This document shows, piece after piece, positions 57,307 to 64,000 of a stretch of 64,000 nt of DNA (positions are counted from its first letter, which is position 1; each line of letters opens with the position of its first letter). The stretch lies in NCBI RefSeq assembly GCF_028421645.1, contig NZ_CP116887.1, positions 2,730,001-2,794,000 on the forward strand, written 5' to 3'. A program made the position numbers and the translations under genes. The notes below the pieces were generated by a model. The model ran no database searches and was not told the origin of the DNA. It worked only from the letters and a program-made list of their open reading frames with translations. The DNA is from Aneurinibacillus sp. Ricciae_BoGa-3. Its GTDB lineage: Bacteria; Bacillota; Bacilli; Aneurinibacillales; Aneurinibacillaceae.

Positions 57307-58647
57307 TTACTTAAACTCACCCTTTGTTTCCGGAATAATCAGACTTCCGATTAAATAGAGTACAAATACCGCGATCGAGAAGTAAATTAAGGAATAAGGG
57401 ATGTTCTGAGTCGATCCGCTGGCTAGCGATACGAACGTCGGCATCATGCCCCCAATGGCAAATCCTATATTCCATGAGAGTCCTGTTCCGCTTGATCGGA
57501 TTGCGGTTGGAAAACGCTCATTTAAAAAGATTAAGACAGGTGCATAAGCCGCGTTTCCTAAAAAGGCTAAGGCAAAAGCATAAAATGTCATCGATGGAAT
57601 TGTGGTTGCCTTGGCCAATGCTAGATAGAAGTACGGAAGTCCAATTAAATCGATGACACCTATGATCATAAATACCTTTTTACGGCCAATGCGATCGCTC
57701 AAATGACCAAACAGAAGAGCCGATAGGATAGCCATCACACTTGCCCCCATCAAAATGAAGGAGGAAGAACTCGCTGGAATTTTGTTGACAACATTTAAGA
57801 AGGTTGGAAGATATCCGGAGGTCAGATAATAAGCAGTTCCCCCGCCAATAACAACCATGAGATTCACTAGCAAAATGGATCGATATTTGCTTGAGAACAA
57901 TACTCGTACAGGTGACTCTTGAACTTCGGAAGTTTTGTTTTCATTCTTTTTGTGTTCAATCCATAAAGGTGATTCTTCTAACGTTCTGAAAACAAAGAGG
58001 CAAAGAATAGAACTAAGAATTCCTGCGAAAAACATGAAACGCCAACCCCAAATACTGAACGCGGCCCCGGGAAAAGCAGCAGAAACGATGAAATAAACGA
58101 TGGAAGCGATAAGCGCTCCAAAACCGGCTCCGCCTCCTCCAACAAGGCCAGACATTAATCCGCGCCACTTAAGGGGTACTGACTCCGTACCAATCGTATG
58201 TGTGGAAGCCACCACGCCCCCAACAAACACACCTTGAACTAACCGCAAAATAAGGAATAATAGAGCCGCAAAAGCGCCGATTTGGTGAACAGTTGGAAGC
58301 GCACCAAAAATAGCGGTGGATATACCAACCCCTGTAACCGCTACCATCATTGCCCGTTTTCTGCCTTTTCGGTCTGCATAAGAACCGAAAATAGCAGATC
58401 CAACTGGACGCATGAGTAATGTTACTGCAAACGAAGCATAAACCGCAGCCAAAGAGAGGGTTGGCATGCTAGCCGGGAAAAATAGCTTACCTAATATGGG
58501 TGCTACATAAAGCAGTACAAACAAATCGAATAAATCCAAAGACCAGCCTAACAGTGACGCGACTGTAGCAGACATCATTTGACGTTTGTTGTTAAAACCT
58601 ATTTCCGTGCCTGAATTCTCTGGATTTACACTTGTGGCTAAGGACAT
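57307..58647 (-). CDS. MFS transporter (metabolite:H+ symporter, aromatic-acid type)
   Basis: 446 residues, 12 membrane helices; loop motif GSYADRKGRKRAM between helices 2 and 3 and GHLSDRIGRKKVFM at the repeat. The MHS/AAHS-type start ATVASLLGWSLDLFDLFVLLYVAP (Asp-Phe-Asp) indicates uptake of organic or aromatic acids. It is the first gene of the second part of the operon after a terminator-like hairpin at 58674. Confidence 0.88.
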   Translation of the reverse strand: MSLATSVNPENSGTEIGFNNKRQMMSATVASLLGWSLDLFDLFVLLYVAPILGKLFFPASMPTLSLAAVYASFAVTLLMRPVGSAIFGSYADRKGRKRAMMVAVTGVGISTAIFGALPTVHQIGAFAALLFLILRLVQGVFVGGVVASTHTIGTESVPLKWRGLMSGLVGGGGAGFGALIASIVYFIVSAAFPGAAFSIWGWRFMFFAGILSSILCLFVFRTLEESPLWIEHKKNENKTSEVQESPVRVLFSSKYRSILLVNLMVVIGGGTAYYLTSGYLPTFLNVVNKIPASSSSFILMGASVMAILSALLFGHLSDRIGRKKVFMIIGVIDLIGLPYFYLALAKATTIPSMTFYAFALAFLGNAAYAPVLIFLNERFPTAIRSSGTGLSWNIGFAIGGMMPTFVSLASGSTQNIPYSLIYFSIAVFVLYLIGSLIIPETKGEFK

Positions 58648-58673
58648 TGCCCATCCCCCTACTATTTTTAATC

Positions 58674-58699
58674 CGGGGGCTACCCTCAGGCAGCCCCCA
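58674..58699 (-). terminator. Intra-operon terminator/attenuator
   Basis: GGGGGCT / AGCCCCC with a loop of ~10 bases on the minus strand, followed by GGATTAAAAATAG; a short T/A-rich tail. It lies between larE and the MFS gene and would lower read-through. Confidence 0.55.
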
Positions 58700-58707
58700 C
58701 TGGCAAA

Positions 58708-59562
58708 CTAAACGCTCAACGTTTCTAATGTCTCATTCAGACTTCCAGATCGGTATCCTTGAAGGTCAATACATACGTACGTATACCCTATCCTCTTCAG
58801 CTTCTCGACTATCATTTCCGAGTAGCTTACTAATTTCACAATTTCATTAGGAGACACTTCGATTCTCGCTAATTGCTCATGTTGACGCACGCGAACCTGG
58901 CGGAAACCTAGATTTAACAAAAATGATTCTGCTGCATCTACCCTATTTAGTTTCTCTAAGGTGATGGCTTCCCCATAAGGAATACGAGAGGATAGGCATG
59001 CGAAGGAAGGTTTATCCCAGGTACTTACTCCCAACTGTCGCGATAGATCCCGAATCTCAGCTTTGGTCAATCCTACGTCTTGAAGCGGTGCTTTGACGCC
59101 ATTTTCAATGGCAGCCTGCATCCCAGGACGGTGTTCCCCTAAATCATCGGCAATCGCACCGAAAATGACATGATGATAGCCGCGTTCCTTCGCTATGGGG
59201 ATAAGGTGACTAAAGAGTTCCCTTTTGCAAAAGTAACAGCGATTCGTAGGGTTCTCCGCATATCCCGGTATATTCAGCTCACTCGTTTCAATGACGAGGT
59301 GTGAACTCCCGATTTCCTTGGCTAACTCAGTGGCTTGTTCAAGTTCCCTAGCTGGATAGGTCTCAGAGTCCGCCGTAACAGCGAGAACATGGTCATATCC
59401 AAGCGCTTCGATAGCTGCTTTTAGCAGAAAGGTACTGTCTACTCCGCCCGAAAACGCCACAACAGCACGGCCTAACCCACGAAGCTGATCGAGTAGCTTC
59501 TCATATTTCTGGGACTGCTCCATCTTTAGTTGTTTTGAGTAATCTAGCTGTACTTCTCCCAT
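58708..59562 (-). CDS. larE: LarE-type ATP-dependent sulfur transferase
   Basis: 284 residues. PP-loop SGGVDS at 38-43, YPARELEQA, then NRCYFCK (Cys109, Cys112) and the LarE block PSFACLSSRIPYG, in which Cys189 corresponds to the sacrificial or cluster-binding Cys of LarE. LarE sulfurates pyridinium-3,5-biscarboxylic acid mononucleotide for the nickel-pincer cofactor of lactate racemase (LarA). No larA, larB or larC is seen here. It follows the aldolase gene by 43 bp. Cofactor for an unknown enzyme is inferred from context. Confidence 0.88.
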   Translation of the reverse strand: MGEVQLDYSKQLKMEQSQKYEKLLDQLRGLGRAVVAFSGGVDSTFLLKAAIEALGYDHVLAVTADSETYPARELEQATELAKEIGSSHLVIETSELNIPGYAENPTNRCYFCKRELFSHLIPIAKERGYHHVIFGAIADDLGEHRPGMQAAIENGVKAPLQDVGLTKAEIRDLSRQLGVSTWDKPSFACLSSRIPYGEAITLEKLNRVDAAESFLLNLGFRQVRVRQHEQLARIEVSPNEIVKLVSYSEMIVEKLKRIGYTYVCIDLQGYRSGSLNETLETLSV

Positions 59563-59605
59563 GCCCTCAAACCTCCGATTTTTTAATAGAATTGCGTAAG
59601 CGATA

Positions 59606-60625
59606 CTAGCGAACCAGCGTCTTTTGCCTTTGACTTAATTCGTAGGCAACATCGATGATTTGATCTTCCTGACCACCTACGATTCTTCTTCTGCCTAACT
59701 CTTCTAGAATTTCAAGCGGATCAACATTAAATCGTTCTGCCGCGCGTTTTGCATGCAAGAAAAAGCTGCTATATACGCCGGCAAAGCCCAAAATTAGGGC
59801 CACACTATCAATAATTTGAGGGCGCAGCATTTTTGGTGCTACGTTTTGTTCCGCCGCTTCAATCAATTTTCTTAAATGACAACCCGTTTGGTAACCCGCT
59901 TTGTGCAGTGCTGCAACCATGACTTCTGTTTGGGCATTCCCTGCACCCGCGCCCATTCCTCTTAAACTTCCATCTACGAATGTTGCACCTTCCTGTAAGG
60001 CCGCTAACGTATTTCCAACAGCTACCCCTAGATTGTTGTGGGCATGGAATCCCACTGGAATGTTTACGGCCTGACGCAAGGCAGAAACACGAGTCCTCAC
60101 TCCATCCGGCAATAAAGCGCCTGCGGAATCCGTAACATAGACAACATCCGCTCCATAACTCTCCATTTTTTTCGCTTGTTCAACCATGCGTTCTGGTTCT
60201 TCCATATGCGCCATCATTAAAAATCCAACGGTAAACAGGCCCATGTCTTTGGCAACTTTGATATGCTGTTCGGAAATATCAGCCTCAGTCACGTGAGTAG
60301 CGACACGCACGGCTTTCGCCCCGATATCGGCAGCGGCTTCTAGATCCTTCTTCGTACCAATTCCAGGAAGCAATAGTACGGTTACTTTCCCATTCTTTAC
60401 TGCGCCACAGGCTGCTTTCAAACATTCGGCATCTTTTGCTGCGCTAAAGCCATATTGGTAGGACGAACCCGCTAATCCATCGCCATGTCCGACTTCAATG
60501 AGATCGACACCGGACTTATCAAGAGCTGTTGCGATCTCAGCGATATCAGCCGGTGTGAATTGATGGCTAACGGTATGCATCCCGTCACGAAGAGTAGAGT
60601 CTGTTATTACGATTCTCTGTGTCAT
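59606..60625 (-). CDS. dmpG: 4-hydroxy-2-oxovalerate aldolase
   Basis: 339 residues of the DmpG/MhpE type: [14 protein letters not shown] (metal/active-site), [33 protein letters not shown] (metal His-x-His) and the C-terminal dehydrogenase-contact region [12 protein letters not shown]. It splits 4-hydroxy-2-oxovalerate into pyruvate and acetaldehyde and channels acetaldehyde to the neighbouring dehydrogenase (overlapping start). Lower meta-cleavage pathway. Confidence 0.95.
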   Translation of the reverse strand: MTQRIVITDSTLRDGMHTVSHQFTPADIAEIATALDKSGVDLIEVGHGDGLAGSSYQYGFSAAKDAECLKAACGAVKNGKVTVLLLPGIGTKKDLEAAADIGAKAVRVATHVTEADISEQHIKVAKDMGLFTVGFLMMAHMEEPERMVEQAKKMESYGADVVYVTDSAGALLPDGVRTRVSALRQAVNIPVGFHAHNNLGVAVGNTLAALQEGATFVDGSLRGMGAGAGNAQTEVMVAALHKAGYQTGCHLRKLIEAAEQNVAPKMLRPQIIDSVALILGFAGVYSSFFLHAKRAAERFNVDPLEILEELGRRRIVGGQEDQIIDVAYELSQRQKTLVR

Positions 60626-61503
60626 ACTTCAGATGCCTCCTTTTGAAACTTATGAGCCGCGATCCGGCGGGCAACGCCAACAGCGGCTGCCGTGATGATG
60701 TCGAGGTTTCCAGAATACTTAGGCAAATACGCTCCGGCTCCTTCTACTTCGATCATCGTCGTTACTTTATCTCCATCAATGATAGGTGGTACCTTTAAGC
60801 GATAACCTGGAACATAGCTTTGGACCTCTTTCACGATCGCTTCGACGGCCTGTTCAATCGCTTGTTGATCCGGATTTTTCACTCGTGTGTAAATCGTATT
60901 GCGCATCATAATCGGAGGATCAGCAGGATTTAAAACAATTAAGGCTTTAGCTTCATCCGCCCCGCCTACCTGGGCAATCGCTCGCGAAGTAGTTACTGTG
61001 AATTCATCGATATTTTGTCTTGTTCCAGGTCCAGCGGATTTACTGGAGATCGTAGCTACGATTTCCGCATACTCCACGTCTGCAACCTCATTGATTTTCG
61101 CGACAATCGGAATCGTTGCTTGGCCACCGCAAGTAACGAGGTTGACGTTCGGACTATCAAGATTCACATTCATGTTCACAGAAGGAACAACATAAGGACC
61201 TACTGCTGCAGGTGTCAAGTCAATCGCCTGGATACCGGCTTCTTTCAGTAAAGGAGCATGCTCGAGATGATACTTAGCCCCGGTGCAATCAAATACAAGT
61301 TCAATGTCACCCCGCTCAATGATGGCAGAAATTCCTTCGGCCGATGTTTCAATTCCTCTCTCCCTTGCCTTGCGGAGTCCGTCTGATTCTGCAATAACAC
61401 CAACCATCATGCAGAGTTCTAATTCTTTAGCGTCTAGAACTTTCATCATGAGGTCTGTACCGATATTTCCAGGGCCTAGTATGGCTGTTTTTAGTCTTCT
61501 CAT
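60622..61503 (-). CDS. dmpF: Acylating acetaldehyde dehydrogenase
   Basis: 293 residues: GPGNIGTDL (NAD), [11 protein letters not shown] (catalytic Cys) and [16 protein letters not shown], the DmpF/MhpF signature. It turns acetaldehyde, NAD+ and CoA into acetyl-CoA, in complex with the aldolase. The stop overlaps the aldolase start by four bases. Confidence 0.95.
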   Translation of the reverse strand: MRRLKTAILGPGNIGTDLMMKVLDAKELELCMMVGVIAESDGLRKARERGIETSAEGISAIIERGDIELVFDCTGAKYHLEHAPLLKEAGIQAIDLTPAAVGPYVVPSVNMNVNLDSPNVNLVTCGGQATIPIVAKINEVADVEYAEIVATISSKSAGPGTRQNIDEFTVTTSRAIAQVGGADEAKALIVLNPADPPIMMRNTIYTRVKNPDQQAIEQAVEAIVKEVQSYVPGYRLKVPPIIDGDKVTTMIEVEGAGAYLPKYSGNLDIITAAAVGVARRIAAHKFQKEASEV

Positions 61504-61529
61504 GGTGGATCCCTCCCTAATTCGATGTT

Positions 61530-62315
61530 TTATTTGGGTTCAAAGCCGACTTGCACGGTTCCAATTTGGTTGAAGTGAGCGGCATATACGTCACCAGGTT
61601 TGGCTTCATAAGCTTTCGTGAAGGAACCAGAGAGAATGATATCCCCTTCTTGTAGTCCTTCGCCAAATTGAGATAACTTGTTGCATAACCAGGCAACCGC
61701 TGCTGCCGGATGACCTAATACAGCTGCACCCGCTGCAGTGTCTACGACTTGCCCATTTCGTTCCAAAACCAAACCTACTAATCTTAGATTCACTTCATCT
61801 ACGTACATACCGCGACTTCCAAGTACCAATGCGCCACTGGATGCATTATCGGCAATGGTATCCTCAATACGAATCTTCCAATCCCGTACGCGACTGTCAA
61901 TGATTTCAAAAGCGGGAACAACATACGATGTGGCTTGAAGAACATCCTGGAAATGCACGCCAGGTCCTTTTATATCCTTTTTCATGATAAAGGCGAGCTC
62001 TGCTTCCACTTTCGGCTGCAGAAATTGCTCATAAGGAACAGCTGAACCTTCGGGCAATAACATCTCTTCATACAGCGATCCAAAATCGGGCTCATGAACG
62101 CCTAACGCATTTTGCATGGCCTGTGAGGTTAAACCGATTTTACGGCCGATGATCCGTCCGTTTGCCTCAAGTTTCCAGGCTTTCACCTGCTGTTGAACAG
62201 CATAGGCATCTTCAGTGGAAAAGTTAGGATAGGTTTCGGTCAATGGGCTTACTGGCTGTCTATTTTTTTCAGCCTCTAAAAGCTGTGCCGCTGCTTGTTC
62301 AATGATTGTGCTCAT
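61530..62315 (-). CDS. dmpE: 2-keto-4-pentenoate hydratase (or 4-oxalocrotonate decarboxylase)
   Basis: 261 residues of the fumarylacetoacetase-like hydratase fold: [26 protein letters not shown] (metal Glu-x-Glu), PAFEIIDSR and [12 protein letters not shown]. The hydratase (DmpE/MhpD) and the decarboxylase (DmpH) are homologous, so the exact reaction is not certain; position before dmpF/dmpG favours hydratase. Start at 62315 follows AAGGGGCGCGAGAAG. Confidence 0.88.
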   Translation of the reverse strand: MSTIIEQAAAQLLEAEKNRQPVSPLTETYPNFSTEDAYAVQQQVKAWKLEANGRIIGRKIGLTSQAMQNALGVHEPDFGSLYEEMLLPEGSAVPYEQFLQPKVEAELAFIMKKDIKGPGVHFQDVLQATSYVVPAFEIIDSRVRDWKIRIEDTIADNASSGALVLGSRGMYVDEVNLRLVGLVLERNGQVVDTAAGAAVLGHPAAAVAWLCNKLSQFGEGLQEGDIILSGSFTKAYEAKPGDVYAAHFNQIGTVQVGFEPK

Positions 62316-62360
62316 CTTCTCGCGCCCCTTTACACTCTTCAAACTTATGTTTGATACTCT

Positions 62361-63305
62361 TTAGTGTTGATGTCCACCATGTCCATGATGATGCTGATGA
62401 CCATGATGATCAGCATGGGAATGACTGCCTACGGTATGGAGCCAGCGGTCACGCAGTTTTGATGCAATGCGCTCAGCAAGGACCTCGGGTACAGGCTGCT
62501 CTGCTACACTTTGCATGATGATATCCGCGCAAATTCTCACTTCATCGTTTGGACCGGGCAACGTAACTATGTAACTGAGCCCTTCTTTAGCAACACCAAT
62601 GCGGATCCCCTCTTTTACATGCCGTCCATGGCCAGGGGTGAATTTTACAATATAAGGTGTTGCCGCTTCAGGACAAACTTTAAGCAAAGCTTCTACAGAA
62701 CAATCTTTATCCTCTGCACCGACTCCGCCGGTTGTCAAAATCCAGCCGAATCCTGCATCGAGCGCTTGACGCAGCGCCCCCGCAATTTCATCGACATCGT
62801 CAGCAAGCGGGCGGCTTGTTTGGACTTTGCATCCAGCATCGGTAAAACGTTCCACAAGGTAAGGTGTATTTGTATCTTCGATCATGCCTCTGGCTACTTC
62901 GAACCCTGTTGGGAACACCTTCACCCGGTGCCGGATGCGGTTGACGATTTCTTCTCCCATCTTGTTGCTTTGTTCCACGACCTCTTTACCGGTTAACGGA
63001 GTCAAGGCGATCATCCCTAAAACACCTTCGGAATGGATATCCGCATCTTCGCCGAGACGAACGCCTGGAAGCGATCCAACCGTGTCAAGCAGCTGCTCTT
63101 TTTTTCCGACAAATTGATCGGCTTTCATAGAGCTAACCAGCAGGTCTAAAGCAAGGTGATCATCGCGTACATCAATGACAAAAACACGTTCCCGCGGCAA
63201 CTGCAGTACTTCTGCCACCGTTTCCGCCACAAGGGTAAGGTCGCAATCATCTAAGTAGACATCTGTTAAACGCAGTTCGGTTTTATTTAAGAGACTATAT
63301 TCCAC
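62361..63305 (-). CDS. MoaB/CinA-type nucleotide-binding protein with His-rich tail
   Basis: 314 residues. The central domain is MoaB/MogA-like (EVARGMIEDTNTPYLVERF, LTTGGVGAEDKDCSVEAL; GGVG...D motif of molybdopterin- or nucleotide-binding CinA proteins). The last ~22 residues are almost all His with Gly/Asp (HSHADHHGHQHHHGHGGHQH), a likely nickel/cobalt/zinc-binding tail. The start is GTG after GGGGCGGCTGCC. It lies next to a QPRT-like gene and upstream of LarE. Metal insertion or handling is an inference. Confidence 0.75.
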   Translation of the reverse strand: MEYSLLNKTELRLTDVYLDDCDLTLVAETVAEVLQLPRERVFVIDVRDDHLALDLLVSSMKADQFVGKKEQLLDTVGSLPGVRLGEDADIHSEGVLGMIALTPLTGKEVVEQSNKMGEEIVNRIRHRVKVFPTGFEVARGMIEDTNTPYLVERFTDAGCKVQTSRPLADDVDEIAGALRQALDAGFGWILTTGGVGAEDKDCSVEALLKVCPEAATPYIVKFTPGHGRHVKEGIRIGVAKEGLSYIVTLPGPNDEVRICADIIMQSVAEQPVPEVLAERIASKLRDRWLHTVGSHSHADHHGHQHHHGHGGHQH

Positions 63306-63335
63306 GGCAGCCGCCCCATTTCTGTAAATTTTGTT

Positions 63336-64000
63336 TTAGTACTCGACGACATTCACGCGCATATCAAGTAGCGGAGCATCCAATACCGCTGCACCAACGT
63401 CGATTAAATCCACAGGGCGCTCCCGCAGCAAAAGAATCGTTTCTTCTTTTATTCCGCCGGCGAATGCTATTTTTGTATGATCGCGTGCGCCTAACTCCTC
63501 CAGAACTTGCAGTACAATATCCAGATCTCGCAAATCCCCTGTATCGACCATCACCACATCCGCGCTTCCGCGTACGGCTTCTCTCGCTTCAAGCTCAATC
63601 GGCTCGATTTCACCGCGCAGCTGGATGACGGTTTTGTGATGGGGAAACTGCTTCGCTGCCTGCAGTGTTTGGCGTACACTGCCAAACATTCGAACGTAAT
63701 TTTTATCCATGTAGATAAAGGGACCTTCTACCATACGCATTCCGATGCCCGCTGCCGCCAAAGCGGCGTGCAGACCTGGTTTGCTTGCTTGCGGGAGCTT
63801 TTTCCAACCCCCGCAAACCACCTTCAGATTTGGTCCAGCCAGCAGTTTAAGCTGCCTTGCCCGTGTAGCATAACCGGATGGCGCCATCATCGCTCCTAAA
63901 ACACGATCTTCTGCGATGGCTACTTGTTTTGCCTGGCCCAGGTAGGACAGTACGGCATCACCCGGTTCGAGCAGCGTGCCGTCAGCAGCCCTCTCCAAAA
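63336..64000 (-). CDS. QPRT/ModD-like nicotinate-nucleotide-type pyrophosphorylase, N-terminus outside window
   Basis: The visible 220 residues follow the QPRT fold: EDRVLGAMMAPSGYATRARQL (Arg-rich PRPP/phosphate region), LRGEIEPIELEARE, VVMVDTGDLRDLDIVL and FAGGIKEETILLL (Gly-rich phosphate loop), IDVGAAVLDAPLLDM. The usual NadC residues are only partly kept (DKNYVRMF where NadC has a KDNH block), so its substrate may not be quinolinate. About 60 N-terminal residues are missing to the right. First visible gene of the operon. Confidence 0.7.
   Translation of the reverse strand, partial: LERAADGTLLEPGDAVLSYLGQAKQVAIAEDRVLGAMMAPSGYATRARQLKLLAGPNLKVVCGGWKKLPQASKPGLHAALAAAGIGMRMVEGPFIYMDKNYVRMFGSVRQTLQAAKQFPHHKTVIQLRGEIEPIELEAREAVRGSADVVMVDTGDLRDLDIVLQVLEELGARDHTKIAFAGGIKEETILLLRERPVDLIDVGAAVLDAPLLDMRVNVVEY

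Overview
The window looks like a chromosomal segment of an endospore-forming Bacillales bacterium of the Brevibacillus/Aneurinibacillus/Bacillus type. I infer this from strong GGAGG ribosome-binding sites, several YjcZ-type spore miniproteins, a SpoVIF-like protein, a collagen-like spore-surface protein with neighbouring glycosyltransferases, a sporulation-type PAS kinase, a B-type RNase P RNA and Bacillales-type bcrABC and LctP proteins. The species cannot be fixed from sequence alone.

Region 1 (1-24 kb) is an accessory, decaying zone. It holds a partial Hsp20 gene, a subtilisin-like protease and two diverged copies of a small sporulation cassette in which complementary genes have died. A threonine dehydratase gene (ilvA) is cut by an IS1182-type element with a 4-bp AATT target duplication. 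Two copies of an ISL3-type element share one internal deletion, and one of them has removed the end of an acyl-carrier-protein gene. There are remnants of a tyrosine recombinase, an IS66 transposase, an RsbR-type sensor and a flavin monooxygenase. A phasin-like protein, two glycosyltransferases and a 600-residue collagen-like protein follow. A DUF2515 (YppC) gene is broken by an IS3-type element with a 3-bp duplication.

Region 2 (24-42 kb) is envelope and stress functions: a penicillin-binding protein, a metallo-beta-lactamase-fold hydrolase, a bcrA-bcrB-bcrC-like bacitracin-resistance group, a lipoprotein/two-ATPase/FtsX-permease transporter next to an OmpR-type two-component system, and two ArsR/AHSA1 regulator groups.

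Region 3 (42-48 kb) carries rnpB, an intact tRNA-Ser(CGA) between tRNA fragments, and an alcohol-dehydrogenase locus. A Zn-dependent adhP lies behind a textbook sigma-54 promoter and is divergent from an Fe-dependent alcohol dehydrogenase, an NtrB-like kinase and an NtrC-like sigma-54 activator.

Region 4 (48-64 kb) is a long leftward catabolic cluster that runs off the right edge. It encodes a QPRT-like protein, a MoaB/CinA-like protein with a His-rich tail, the lower meta-cleavage enzymes (hydratase, acylating acetaldehyde dehydrogenase, 4-hydroxy-2-oxovalerate aldolase) and LarE. After an internal terminator-like hairpin come an MFS transporter, an aldehyde dehydrogenase, an Fe-alcohol dehydrogenase, an R2-like diiron protein, a UbiD decarboxylase, a lactate permease and a PAS kinase. 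Combining LarE with a pyridine-nucleotide-type enzyme and a metal-binding MoaB-like protein inside an aromatic catabolic operon is the best candidate here for an undescribed system, possibly a nickel-pincer-type cofactor pathway.

Caution: at least five otherwise intact or recently broken genes lose frame by exactly one base, mostly in homopolymers. Sequencing error should be excluded before calling them pseudogenes.
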